In this document: in pieces, positions 1-9,900 of the stretch
How the letters are laid out: every line of letters begins with the position of its first letter
Numbering within the stretch: the first letter of the stretch is position 1
The notes under the pieces: model-generated
What the model was told of the DNA's origin: nothing
The model's database searches: none
What the model saw: only the letters and a program-made list of their open reading frames with translations
Translations under genes and position numbers: made by a program
Assembly: GCA_016125255.1 (NCBI GenBank)
Contig: WGMD01000002.1
Coordinates: 124,001 to 188,000 of the forward strand
Reading direction: 5' to 3'
Origin: Planctomycetota bacterium
Lineage (GTDB): Bacteria > Planctomycetota > Phycisphaerae > Phycisphaerales > Zrk34
Length of the DNA: 64,000 nt

Positions 1-702
1 GATCAGCCCATCGACGAATCGGCCGCGCTGCTGGCGGAGCAGTTGAAGCTGCTCCGCGCGGGGGGCGTGACACGCATCGACATGGTGGCGCATTCGATGG
101 GCGGGCTGGTCGCGCGGCAGGTGCTCACCGATGCGCGGTGGTACGCCGGCGACGGGGCGAGTCAGGCGGACTTGCCGGACATCGCGCGACTCATCATGGT
201 GGGCACGCCGCAGCATGGATCGGAGCTGGCCCGTTTTCGTTTCGCCGCGGAGTGGCGTGACCAGTTCGCCCGCGCCATCGCCGGTCAGGCGACGCCGCTG
301 GGCGGCATCTTCGACGGGGCCGGCGAAGCGGAGGTCGATCTATTGCCGGGCAGCGATTTCCTGACCGCGCTCAATGCCCGCCCGCTCCCGGCGCACACGA
401 AGCTGACGATCATCGCCGGACGCGCCAGCGGCATCAGCGATGAGAAACTCGTCGAACTGCGCGAACATTTGAGCGTGCATCCGCCTGAAGGCGATGTCGA
501 CGCTGTGCGGCGTGCGCTCGACTCATTGGCCGACAACATCGGCGACGGGGCTGTCACGCTCGAAAGCTCCCGGCTCGACGGCGTGACCGATTACACCATC
601 GTCGATGGCAATCACCTGTCGATCATCCGCAACGTCCTGCCCGGCTCCGAGCGCATCCCGCCGGCGCTGCCGATCGTACTCGATCGGTTGGAGAAGAATT
701 AG
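1..702 (+). CDS. Lipase-like alpha/beta hydrolase, 5' end missing
   Basis: The frame is open from the first base of the window, so the N-terminus lies outside; 233 codons are visible before the TAG stop. The visible part has the nucleophile elbow HSMGG near residue 30, a DGAV segment that is a candidate for the acid residue, and a late GNH as candidate catalytic His. This Ser/Asp/His arrangement is typical of PGAP1-like and triacylglycerol-lipase acyl hydrolases. The substrate cannot be read from the sequence. No transmembrane segment is seen in the visible part. A GC-rich hairpin (706-721) without a T-run follows the stop. Confidence 0.8.
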   Translation, partial: DQPIDESAALLAEQLKLLRAGGVTRIDMVAHSMGGLVARQVLTDARWYAGDGASQADLPDIARLIMVGTPQHGSELARFRFAAEWRDQFARAIAGQATPLGGIFDGAGEAEVDLLPGSDFLTALNARPLPAHTKLTIIAGRASGISDEKLVELREHLSVHPPEGDVDAVRRALDSLADNIGDGAVTLESSRLDGVTDYTIVDGNHLSIIRNVLPGSERIPPALPIVLDRLEKN

Positions 703-834
703 AGCACGCCGCAAGCGGCGTCGCGAACGGATTCGCTGGGGATGCTTCGCGTCCGGGCGGTTTACTTTTTTCTTTCATTTTCGCCACAACCCATCCCCCC
801 TGTCCCGCCGCCGCCACGTTTGGCGCTTCGCTGC

Positions 835-863
835 TTGACCGTGCCTCAAGGGCGACTTAGCTT
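835..863 (+). promoter_or_regulatory. Possible sigma-70-type promoter of the YqiJ-like/flotillin pair
   Basis: TTGACC at 835-840 is followed after 17 bases by TAGCTT, which matches the -10 consensus poorly. It lies about 40 bases before the start codon at 902. Weak call that rests mainly on the -35 hexamer. Confidence 0.3.
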
Positions 864-901
864 TAACCGTGAGCATTCAACTCACCGGTCGGAGCACCGC
901 C

Positions 902-1483
902 ATGTTCAACGATCTATTCACCGACTACAGCGACAAGACCATCTACTTCATCATGGGTAGCGTGGGCACGCTGCTGTTCATGATCAAGGCGATCCTCATG
1001 CTCGCCTTCGGGCATGGCGACTCGGCCGAGTTCTCCGTGGACATGCACGCCGACGGCGGCATGGAGGCGCACGGCACGGGCTTTTCGCTCATCTCGATGC
1101 TGTCGATCCTTTCGTTCATGATGGGCGCGGGGTGGATGGGCCTCATGTGCCGGACGCAGTGGAACCTCGGCCCGTTCACCTCGGCGATGTTCGCCGCGCT
1201 CTTCGGGTTCGGGCTCATGCTCATGTCGTCCGGCGGCATGTACGCCATGAAACGCCTTCAACAGTTCGGCGGATACGACGTCAAGCAGTGCATGAACCAG
1301 ATCGGCCGCGTGTACCTGACGATCCCCGCCAAGGGCGAAGGCGCCGGGCAGATCGAAATCAACTTCGACGGACGCAACAAGATTCTCCCCGCCATCAGCG
1401 CCGGCGGGCGGATCGAGTCCTTCGCCTCCGTCAAGGTCATCGAGGTCCGCGCCGACAACGTGTTGATCGTCGAGCCGGTGTGA
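902..1483 (+). CDS. NfeD/YqiJ-like membrane protein with OB-fold tail
   Basis: 193 residues. Three hydrophobic segments at about residues 13-36, 61-83 and 90-113 are followed by a soluble C-terminal beta-rich domain of about 70 residues that resembles the OB fold of NfeD/YqiJ proteins. Such proteins are encoded next to flotillins and are thought to help organise flotillin-rich membrane patches, and a flotillin follows 64 bases downstream. ATG 902 was chosen because GGAG lies about 10 bases before it and the protein then starts with MFNDLF; an in-frame GTG at 869 would add 11 residues without a clear ribosome site. The assignment rests on topology and context rather than on a diagnostic motif. 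Confidence 0.75.
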   Translation: MFNDLFTDYSDKTIYFIMGSVGTLLFMIKAILMLAFGHGDSAEFSVDMHADGGMEAHGTGFSLISMLSILSFMMGAGWMGLMCRTQWNLGPFTSAMFAALFGFGLMLMSSGGMYAMKRLQQFGGYDVKQCMNQIGRVYLTIPAKGEGAGQIEINFDGRNKILPAISAGGRIESFASVKVIEVRADNVLIVEPV

Positions 1484-1547
1484 CGCCGGTTCGTTTTTCG
1501 GGTGAGTTACTTTTCTTCGTGCCGCGTGCACGGAAAGGACATCGGTC

Positions 1548-3122
1548 ATGCTCCACACACTGACACTCGCCGACCTGCCGCTGGGGATCATGCTCTGGAT
1601 CGGCATCCCGGTCGCCATCATTCTGTTTTTGACGATGTTCTTCCTGCAGCGCTATCGGCGCTGCCCGTCGAACCGGATTCTCGTCGTGTACGGCAAGACC
1701 GGCGGGCAGAGGGCCGCCAAGTGCATCCACGGCGGCGGCATCATGGTCTGGCCCGTCATTCAGGACTACATGTACCTGTCGCTGGAGCCCATGACGATCG
1801 AGATTGATCTGACCAGCGCCCTGTCGAAGAAGAACATCCGCGTCAACGTCCCTTCGACGTTCACGATCGGCATCTCGACGCAGCCGGAGATCATGAACAA
1901 CGCCGCCGAGCGACTCTTGGGTCTGCCCGAGCGCGATGTCGCCGCTCAGGCCCGCGACATCATTCTGGGCCAGACGCGTCTGGTGATCGCCACGCTGAGC
2001 ATCGAAGAGATCAACACGGACCGCGAGCGCTTCCTTGATCTGGTCAACAAATACTGCGGGGCTGAACTGAACAAGATCGGCCTGGACGTCATCAACGTCA
2101 ACATCCGCGACATCACCGACGAATCGGGCTACATCGAGGCGATCGGCAAGAAGGCCGCGGCCGAAGCGATCAACCAGGCGAAGATCGAAGTCGCCGAGGC
2201 GAACCGCACCGGTTCGATCGGCGAAGCGGGGGCTCATCGCGAGATGACGGTGCGCGTGGCGGAGCAGCAGGCGCAGGCGGAAGCCGGGCGCAAGCAGGCG
2301 GAGCGTGATCAGCGCATCGCCGTGGCGAAGCTCGAATCCGAAGGCGTGACGGGCGAAGCGTCGGCGAAGCGTTCGCAGGAAATCGCCATCGCCGAGCAGA
2401 AGGCCCGCACGGCCGAGGGCACGAAGGAAGCCGAAGCCGAGCAGCGCATCAAGGTGGCGGAACTCGAAGCCAACGCCGTCAAGGGTGAAAACGACTCGAA
2501 GGCGTCGATCGCGGCCTACGAAGCGACGCTCGCCGAGCGTCAGGCCGACGCGCGAAGGCGCGGCGATGTGGCGCTGGCCAACGCGTCGCGCGACGTGCTG
2601 CTCGCCGAGAAGGAAGAGGAGATGGCGCGGCTGGAGAAGGAAGTCATCGCCAAACAGATGATCCAGCGCAAGCAGATCGAGATCGAAGCGGAAGCCCAGG
2701 CCGAAAAGACCCGTCGACTCGCCAAAGGTGAGGCGGACGGCATTCTGGCCAAGTACCAGGCGGAGGCCGAGGGCGTGCGTGCGGTGCTCGAAGCCAAGGC
2801 GATGGGCTACCAGAACCTCCTGAAGATCTGCGGCGAGCGCGTGGACCTGGCGCCGACGCTGCTGATGGTCGAAAAGATGCCCGAACTGGTGCGCGAGCAG
2901 GTCAAGGCCATCCAGAACCTCAAGATCGACAAGATCACCGTCTGGGACTCGGGCGCGAACGGCGCCAGCGACGGATCGACCGCCAACTTCCTCAAGAGTC
3001 TGATCGGCTCGCTGCCCCCGATGCACGAGCTGGCGGCTCAGGCGGGCGTCGAACTCCCGCAGGTGCTTGGGCATGTGAGCGAAAAAGGCGACAAACCCAG
3101 CGGGAAACCGCAGGGTAAATGA
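1548..3122 (+). CDS. Flotillin-family SPFH/band 7 protein (YqiK-like)
   Basis: 524 residues. An N-terminal membrane anchor (about residues 10-30) is followed by an SPFH/band 7 domain (about 35-200) and a long Ala/Glu-rich coiled coil (about 210-430) with the repeated AEA-type pattern of flotillins. The C-terminus has a conserved-looking helical stretch and ends in a short polar tail. Flotillins oligomerise on the inner face of the membrane and organise lipid and protein microdomains. It sits in one transcription unit with the YqiJ-like gene, the arrangement known from yqiJ-yqiK. It converges on the minus-strand MCE gene, with a palindromic hairpin between. Confidence 0.9.
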   Translation: MLHTLTLADLPLGIMLWIGIPVAIILFLTMFFLQRYRRCPSNRILVVYGKTGGQRAAKCIHGGGIMVWPVIQDYMYLSLEPMTIEIDLTSALSKKNIRVNVPSTFTIGISTQPEIMNNAAERLLGLPERDVAAQARDIILGQTRLVIATLSIEEINTDRERFLDLVNKYCGAELNKIGLDVINVNIRDITDESGYIEAIGKKAAAEAINQAKIEVAEANRTGSIGEAGAHREMTVRVAEQQAQAEAGRKQAERDQRIAVAKLESEGVTGEASAKRSQEIAIAEQKARTAEGTKEAEAEQRIKVAELEANAVKGENDSKASIAAYEATLAERQADARRRGDVALANASRDVLLAEKEEEMARLEKEVIAKQMIQRKQIEIEAEAQAEKTRRLAKGEADGILAKYQAEAEGVRAVLEAKAMGYQNLLKICGERVDLAPTLLMVEKMPELVREQVKAIQNLKIDKITVWDSGANGASDGSTANFLKSLIGSLPPMHELAAQAGVELPQVLGHVSEKGDKPSGKPQGK

Positions 3123-3164
3123 ATCTGATGCGCGATGCGTGATCCCGCGCCCCGCTCCCACATG

Positions 3165-3196
3165 GAAAGCTCAGGCATGGCCATGCCTGAGCTTTC
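3165..3196. terminator. Bidirectional hairpin, copy 1 of a repeated terminator family
   Basis: A perfect 32-base palindrome; each arm reads GAAAGCTCAGGCATGG. It lies between the convergent flotillin and PqiB-like genes. Near-identical hairpins occur at 42718 and 43559. The T-run here is only TTT, so terminator strength is uncertain. Confidence 0.7.
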
Positions 3197-3208
3197 GGTG
3201 TTCAGCGC

Positions 3209-4597
3209 CTACTTGACGTTCGGCAGCAGCGCGACGGAGCCCAGACGCTTGTCGATCATGAGCAGGCCCACCAGCGCTCCGTCCTTGCGCGAGAGGATCG
3301 CCGCCCCGTGGAGCCAGGGGTCGAACGAGACGATCGGGTCGATGGTCCATCGCTCGCCGTCGCGCCGGAAGCGGCTCGCCGAGAGCGGGATCAGTCGGAC
3401 GGCGGCGTCGGTGACAATGATGCAGTCCTCCGCTTCGTTCATGCGGCGCATGCGCTGGGCCGGCCAGGCCGACGCGTCCGTCACATTGACCGCCGCCATC
3501 GCCAGTTCGCCCAACACCGTCACCTTGTCGGCGGCGAGCGCGTACTGCTGACCGGCGACTTCGAGCGTGGCGCTGTCGGCGGGCTTGAGCAGGTCCGCCG
3601 GACCCAACAGTCCCCCCGCCGTCGGCAGCACCCATCCGCGCGTCTGATCCGACGAGCCGAAGAACCCCGTCGACTTCACGCTCCGCGTCGCGCGCAGCAT
3701 CTGCGGCCGCGGCGTGCCGACCGGCAACAGCTCCGCGCCCACCGGCAGCGCCGGCCGCCAGTGCGTCCATTCGTCCTCCGCCTTCTGCGACAGATTGAAG
3801 CGATGACCCGTGGCGACCGGCTGACCGGGATGGTCCGGCGTCGCCATCGCGATGCCCCCTTCGACCATCGCCGCCAGCGACTCCACCTCGATGCTCAACC
3901 CCGTCAGCCCCAGATTGAACTCCGCCCCGCTCACATTCCAGAAGCGCGAATTGTCGCGCACCAGCGCCGTGAACTCCGGCCGAATATACGACCGCACCTC
4001 CACCGACGCCGCATCGCTTGCCAGACCGACGGCGATGACCGCGCCGATCTGCGATCCGCGATACAGCAGCGGCGCGCCCGGCCGCAGACTTCCGCGCCGG
4101 TCCGCCAGCAGAATGATCTCCAGACCGTTGGGGTCCATCACCTCGATCGCCGGCGGCTCGTCGAGACCGACGAAGCGATCCTGCTCCGCCCCTTCGCCGG
4201 GAATGACCACCATGTAGCGCGGCCCGGCGATCGTCTCCAGCCCCGCGATCCCCGACACACTCAGCCGAGGCCGCTCCACCCAGAACTGACTACCCGCCCG
4301 CGCGATCCGCTGCGCCTCCGGGTCCAAGCGCAATGTCACCGCCACGCCCGTCGAATCATTGATCAGCGCCACGTCCGTCACCGACCCGACGACGATCCCA
4401 CGGCAGCGCAACAGATCGCCCGGCTTGATCCCCGCGCCTTCCGAGAACGTCACCGTAATGCTCGGCCCGATCTTCATCACGTAATACACGCCCAGCCCGA
4501 TCACGATCAGCGCCGCCGCGATCGGGATGAGCCACACCCAGCGCCAAACGCGCCGCGGCACGACCTGCGCCACCGGCGTGTCCTGTGATTCACTCAT
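3209..4597 (-). CDS. pqiB: PqiB-like MCE-domain lipid-transport protein
   Basis: 462 residues. A basic N-terminus leads into one membrane helix (about residues 18-38), then a first MCE domain starting ITVTFSEGAGIKPGD and a second around residues 155-260. Family members form periplasmic tubes or rings that move phospholipids between membranes. The C-terminal ~200 residues do not look like a third MCE repeat, unlike E. coli PqiB (about 546 residues, three MCE domains). ATG 4597 is chosen over an in-frame start 45 bases upstream because GGGAGG precedes it and it overlaps the end of pqiA. It is last in the operon. Confidence 0.8.
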   Translation of the reverse strand: MSESQDTPVAQVVPRRVWRWVWLIPIAAALIVIGLGVYYVMKIGPSITVTFSEGAGIKPGDLLRCRGIVVGSVTDVALINDSTGVAVTLRLDPEAQRIARAGSQFWVERPRLSVSGIAGLETIAGPRYMVVIPGEGAEQDRFVGLDEPPAIEVMDPNGLEIILLADRRGSLRPGAPLLYRGSQIGAVIAVGLASDAASVEVRSYIRPEFTALVRDNSRFWNVSGAEFNLGLTGLSIEVESLAAMVEGGIAMATPDHPGQPVATGHRFNLSQKAEDEWTHWRPALPVGAELLPVGTPRPQMLRATRSVKSTGFFGSSDQTRGWVLPTAGGLLGPADLLKPADSATLEVAGQQYALAADKVTVLGELAMAAVNVTDASAWPAQRMRRMNEAEDCIIVTDAAVRLIPLSASRFRRDGERWTIDPIVSFDPWLHGAAILSRKDGALVGLLMIDKRLGSVALLPNVK

Positions 4598-5189
4598 GAG
4601 GGTCCTCCCAGATGGCATGCGGATTGAACACCGCCGACGCAATCAGACTCAGCAGCACGCACGCCCCGAACGCCAGCACGCCCGGCCCCGGCGAAACCGT
4701 CGCCAGATCGCCGAGCTTCACCGCCGCGATCAACACGGCGACGAGCAGTACGTCGATCATGCCCCATCGCCCCGCGATCTCGATCCACCGATACATCCGC
4801 GCCTGATGCTCCGCGCCGATCGTGCGCGGGCGCGTCGACAAGACCAAAAGCCCCACCAGCTTGAGCACCGGAATGATGATCGAGCACACCAGCACGACCA
4901 GCCCGATGCCCAATTGGCCGTGCGTCATCAGACTGATGCAGCCGGACCAGATGTTGGATTCGTGAATATGACCCAACTGCTCAAGCCGAATCACCGGCAG
5001 CGAAATGCCCAATGGGTAAAACAGCAGGGCCGCCAGCGCGATGGCGGCGCAGAGCCGATTGCTCGACGGATCGCCGGCCCGCTGAATGCGATGCCCGCAC
5101 CGGGCGCATCGCGCTTCGTGCCCCGGCTCGATCGCCGGCACGCGCTGCACCAGACCGCATCGCGGACAACCTCGCAGCGCCGCGCTCAT
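4590..5189 (-). CDS. pqiA: PqiA-like membrane protein with N-terminal zinc ribbon
   Basis: 199 residues. The N-terminus carries paired CPRC and CARC motifs (Cys 8, 11, 28, 31), a rubredoxin-like metal site. Four hydrophobic segments follow (about 45-65, 90-115, 138-158, 165-185). This matches one half of the E. coli PqiA layout, which has two such modules. PqiA proteins work with MCE proteins, and the MCE gene starts inside this gene's last codons. The start at 5189 overlaps the antiporter stop codon (ATGA), indicating translational coupling. An open frame continuing upstream inside the antiporter gene is a shadow. Confidence 0.82.
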   Translation of the reverse strand: MSAALRGCPRCGLVQRVPAIEPGHEARCARCGHRIQRAGDPSSNRLCAAIALAALLFYPLGISLPVIRLEQLGHIHESNIWSGCISLMTHGQLGIGLVVLVCSIIIPVLKLVGLLVLSTRPRTIGAEHQARMYRWIEIAGRWGMIDVLLVAVLIAAVKLGDLATVSPGPGVLAFGACVLLSLIASAVFNPHAIWEDPHE

Positions 5190-6283
5190 GGATGCCCCCC
5201 CGCCGGATGCGCCGGCAGAAAATAGAACGCGATGCCGAGCATGAGGTAAACCGCCAGCAGCATCACCCCTTCGAGCCAGTTGGACTCGCCATCCATCGCC
5301 ACCAGCGCCATCACGCCGACGGTCATGATCACCGCGACGACTTCGAAGGGTGTGAACACCAGATCGAGCGGCGTGCCGAAGGCATAGCTGGCGAAGACCA
5401 ACACGGGCGCGACGAACAAGGCGATCTGAATGCTCGACCCGACCGCCACGCCGATCGACAGGTCCATCTTGTTCTTCATCGCCATGAGCACGGCGGTCGA
5501 ATGCTCGGCCGCGTTGCCGATGATGGCGACGACGATCACGCCGATGAACACCTGCGTCATGCCCATATGCTTGGCCGTTTCTTCGACGCTTCCGACGAGC
5601 AGTTCGCTGGCGATCGCCACGCCGACGGTCGCGGCGACGAGTACGCCGACGGATTTGCCAACGGACCATGCCTCCGGGTCGGCGGCGCCATGCTCCTCGC
5701 CGGCGGCGTAAAGCTGCTTGTGGGTGACAAGCTGAAAGACGAGGCCGAGGGCATAGGTAATGATGAGCACGATGCTGATGGCGACGGACAGTTCGTGCTC
5801 CTGAATCGGGGCGGTCGGGCCGACGATGGCGTGAAACACGGCGGGGATGAGCAGTCCGATCGCCGCCAGCGCCATGAGCGTCGTGCTCGTCGCCGCCGCG
5901 GGGGCGCGGAAGGTCTGCTTCTCGAACTTCAGCCCGCCCGCGAGAAAGGACAGGCCCAGAACGAGCAGCGCGTTGCCGATGATCGACCCCGTCAATGATG
6001 CTTTGACGACGTCGTGCAGCCCGGCGTGCAGGGCCATGAGGGCGATGATCAGTTCGGCCGCGTTGCCGAACGTCGCATTGAGCAGTCCGCCGACCGCCGG
6101 GCCGACGTGTTCGGAAAGATGTTCGGTGGACTTGCCCATGAGCCCGGCGAGCGGGACGATCGCCAGCGCCGCAGTGGCGAAGATCCACAGGGCGGGGGCG
6201 TGTGCAAAATGGAGAATGATGCTGACAGGGACGAAAACCAGCAGCAGTTGTAACGCCTCAAACTCGAAGCGTCCGATCTTCAC
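5186..6283 (-). CDS. cax: Calcium/proton (cation/H+) antiporter, CaCA superfamily
   Basis: 365 residues, with about ten or eleven hydrophobic segments in two homologous halves. Each half carries the family motif GNAAE (GNAAELII near residue 71 and GNAAEHST near residue 250), whose Glu coordinates the cation. An acidic stretch between the halves is typical of Cax exchangers. The predicted role is Ca2+ extrusion across the inner membrane driven by the proton gradient. The start overlaps the stop of the upstream gene by four bases, and the stop overlaps the pqiA start. Confidence 0.92.
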   Translation of the reverse strand: MKIGRFEFEALQLLLVFVPVSIILHFAHAPALWIFATAALAIVPLAGLMGKSTEHLSEHVGPAVGGLLNATFGNAAELIIALMALHAGLHDVVKASLTGSIIGNALLVLGLSFLAGGLKFEKQTFRAPAAATSTTLMALAAIGLLIPAVFHAIVGPTAPIQEHELSVAISIVLIITYALGLVFQLVTHKQLYAAGEEHGAADPEAWSVGKSVGVLVAATVGVAIASELLVGSVEETAKHMGMTQVFIGVIVVAIIGNAAEHSTAVLMAMKNKMDLSIGVAVGSSIQIALFVAPVLVFASYAFGTPLDLVFTPFEVVAVIMTVGVMALVAMDGESNWLEGVMLLAVYLMLGIAFYFLPAHPAGGHP

Positions 6284-6867
6284 GACGGTTTGGCCGCCCC
6301 CGCCGACACGCCGATTTCGCCCAGCCGATGCAGCGCCTGCGCGAACAGCACGTACAGATTCTTGAGCCGATCCACGTCAAGGACCTCGCCCTCGACTTCG
6401 AGCACGACTTCGAACGTACCTTCCGGCGCATCGTCATCGGGCGAAGCGCGCACGAACAGATGACACTCCGGCTCGCCCAGGAGCATCGCCCGCAGCTTGG
6501 CGCTTTCGAGCATTGTCTTGACTATCGCTTCGTCGGTCGCCTTGATCATGAACGCCTTGTCGATGTCGGCGTGACCGGTGGCGACGTCCTGCGTGCCCAG
6601 CAGCTTCGCCACGTCGCCGAAGATCGTCTGTTGGAAAATGTTGAACCGGAAACCGGTCGGGTTCCGGAACGCGGCGCGCAAGCGCGTGTAGATCGTCTCG
6701 GACTTGTACCCCGCTTCGGAGTGCAGATCGATGATGACGGTCCATCCTTCGACATGGGCGACGATCCTGTCCTGCCGCCAGCCCTCCTGATCGTCGAAGT
6801 TTCCGTCCAGCTCATCGCTGAGCTTCTTCCAGACCGCGTCCTCGTGATGGGCGAATGGGCTTGTCAT
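6280..6867 (-). CDS. Conserved-looking soluble protein of unknown function
   Basis: 195 residues, no signal peptide, no membrane segment. Mixed alpha/beta composition with an acidic bias (for example [14 protein letters not shown] near residue 160). I do not recognise the family. It is the first gene of the four-gene cax-pqiA-pqiB operon and ends in an ATGA overlap with the antiporter, so it is co-translated with membrane transport genes. No catalytic motif is evident. ATG 6867 is the most upstream good start. Confidence 0.7.
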   Translation of the reverse strand: MTSPFAHHEDAVWKKLSDELDGNFDDQEGWRQDRIVAHVEGWTVIIDLHSEAGYKSETIYTRLRAAFRNPTGFRFNIFQQTIFGDVAKLLGTQDVATGHADIDKAFMIKATDEAIVKTMLESAKLRAMLLGEPECHLFVRASPDDDAPEGTFEVVLEVEGEVLDVDRLKNLYVLFAQALHRLGEIGVSAGAAKPS

Positions 6868-6921
6868 GGCCGCATTGTAACATCGCCCCGCGCCTCGCCA
6901 AGCGCCAATTCGCCCACAAAT

Positions 6922-9900
6922 TTATTCGGCCTCATTTGCCTCCGAGACCTCGCCGGCCGCGCGGGCCCGACCCGTCACGCGCGGGGCCGCGAGCATCAAA
7001 AGGCACAGCCCCGCGAACAGTCCGACCGCCGCGTAGTACCCGAAGCGTGTGCGCGGCGGAGTCATCGGCGTGGCGGCGAAGCTGACGGTCATCGGGCTGT
7101 CCGCCTTGACCTGAAGCGGGCGGTCGAATTCAAGCAGCCGCCCGCGCGTGGGCATATGAATCGACAGCGGCGCGACCTCGCCCGCAGCCGCTTCCTGAAT
7201 GTCGATGATCCGGTCCGTGATCCGCTCCAGATTCTCCGAGTCAAATCGATCCAACGCTCCCAGCTCGCGATCCGCCTGCTCCGCGCTGAACTGGTCGCCA
7301 AGGTCCTGCACCGCTGCCGGCGCGTTCGCCGCCTCGGCGCTCCCATCGCGCGGCCGCAGATAGGCCCGCCGGCCCTTCAAGCCCACCATCGCCTGCTGCC
7401 GGCTCAGTTGATGCAGCTGCACCCGCGCATCCTCATTGAGTGCCGCATCGTTGAACGAATAGTTGTACGCCGACTCCAGCGCCTGCTTCGCCTTGTACTG
7501 CTCGCCCTGCTGCGCCCACTGCTGACCGCGCGACTGCAGTTCCAGCGCCAGCCGATTGTCCTGCTCGACCATCTGCTGCTGCTGCTGCTCATATGCGTCC
7601 ACGCCGTACCCGCTGACCGGCATCGCACGCAGCACCTGATCATTGACGCTCAGCGTCCCCTCGAAGCTCTCGTAGTTCATGTCCTCCGGCACGAAGAACC
7701 GCCACGTCACATCCTTGAGCGGCAGATCGAATCGCGGGCCTTCGTAGTGCTGCATCGCCGTCCGCCAATCGCCCGGCGCCGGCACGATGTAAATCAACTC
7801 AACCGTCACCGGCAATTCGCCCACACCCGCATGACCCAGCGGGATCAGCGTCACCGGCTCGCCCTTGGCATCGTGCGTCAGCGATGGCAGCGTCGATCGA
7901 TTATTGACCATGAGCGACCAGATCGACGCGCCTTCGGGGAGCCGCGTCGCCAGATGACGCTTCGCCCCCACGCGCATCTGAAGCTCGACGTGATTGATGC
8001 TCTGCCCGCGCTCGTTGACGACGGTCGTGATCGACGTGTGCTCCACGTCCGCTTCCAGCAGCTTCGCCGCGTCATGCCGCTGCACGCTGAGCGTCAATGC
8101 GTACGTCGGCGCGTTCGTCGAGTAGGTCAGCGCCGCATCCGACAGATCGCCGGCGCCGAACTGCCGATCGATATTGCGCGGCTCGGCGCTGGTAAGCGTC
8201 GGGCCGACCGTCAGTGCTTTCAGTTCCACCTTGTCGCTCGTCCGCACGACGATGTCGCCGTGGTACAGGTCGCCGCCGATCGCTTCGACGGGTTCGAGCG
8301 TGACCTGCCCGGTCTCGAGTTTGAACTGCGTCTCGTAGCGCAGCGTCAGCGGGTACGGGCGATCGAACCACTTCCGCGCCAATTCGATGCGCCAGAGCGT
8401 CGGGTCGTCCTTGTCGGGCTTCATGTTCGCAATCTCCGGCCCGGTGATCAGAAGCCCCAGCGCCCCCGCCGGCACGCGCACCTCGAACACCTTCGCCCCC
8501 GCATGCGCCAGCCGATACCGCAGGTAATGCGTATGCCGCACCAGCCCTTCGCTCACCGCCGCGGCGTGCAGGTAGTCCACCGTGATGCGCGGCTCGACGA
8601 CTTCGGTGGCGAGCCCCACTTCCCAATCCGGCTTGAGCAACCGGAACGCCAGCACGCCCGCCTCGCGAATCCCCAAGTCCGCCGGGTTCAATTCGCTGAT
8701 CCCGTTCCGCTGCGCGATCGAGAGCCGCACCCCGCGCACCGCCTGCACCACGACCTGCCCGCTGTGCTTCATCGACCCCGCCACCTCCACGCGCGGCACG
8801 TCGAGCTTCGCCGGCAAATCCGTCACCGGCCGGCTCAGCGCGAGCTTCGCCGTCACCACGCCCAGCGTCTTGGCCACAAAGTGGACCTGCACGATGCGCA
8901 CTCCGTCCTCCACCGACTCGTCCCAATGACTGATCTGCGGCGCCGTCAGTGCGTCGATGTCATACGCCGCCGGCATCCTTAGCTCGACCGAGAACACGCC
9001 CGCCTTCGCCACTTCGATCGCCAGTTCGCCGTTGAGCACCAGCCGTTCGTCTCCGACGCTGAAGCTTCCGTTCATGGCGCTGCGCAGCTCGGGCTTGATC
9101 TCGAACGCCGTCACCTCGATCTCGTCCGCATCGCGCACCGTGCGATACGCATAGCGCAGGTCGGCGGGTTTGATCGTGTTGTCGCACTGCATGAGTTTCG
9201 CCGCGGCGCGCGTGAAGTCCTCCGCGTTCATCGCCTGCGGGTGCTTGCCGATCTGCACGTACACCGCCCCGCTGCCGACGACGCCCACGGACCCGCGCTG
9301 CTCGGTCGCCCCGATGACCTGCGGGTTCCGCACGGTCGCCGACCAGGGCATCGCCCCGCCGGTGATCTGCGTGGTGACGCTCAGCGTGTACTCGCCGCTG
9401 ACCGGCTGCGTGAGCCGGGCTTCGAGCATGTGCGTCGCCGGATCGAATCGCCACGCGCCGACGCGCTCCCCTTCGACCGCGCTGACGGTCATGTTGTCCG
9501 GCAGCTTCATCTGCACGCCGCTCAATTCGCCCTGCGCGATCTGAAGCTGCACCTGGTGATGCCCCGTCGCGATCGCCGTGTCGAAACGCAACAGACTCGT
9601 CACCTCCGCGAACACCACCGACTTTTCCATGCTCGTCTGCCGCAGCCGGGGGCGCCATGCGAACCGCACTCCTTCGCCAGGCCCCGCCATCATCACCGCG
9701 ATCGTCTGCTGCGCCGTCTCATGCTGCACGAACCGCATCGCCCCAGGCGACTCGACGACGAGCCCGTTGCGCGGAATCGTGAGCTGCACCTGATTCGTCA
9801 GCGACGCCGGCATCGGCATGGCGAACGCGCGTGATCCGTCGTCCGCCGCCGCGCCCAATGGTGACAGAAACGTCATGCGCACCTCGTACGCCCCCGCCCG

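Noticed and set aside
6328-8982. Long plus-strand open frame (884 codons) antisense to the giant protein gene
   Set aside because: Composition is Arg/His/Leu-rich without domains, typical of the reverse frame of a GC-rich gene; the minus-strand protein has a signal peptide and internal homology.
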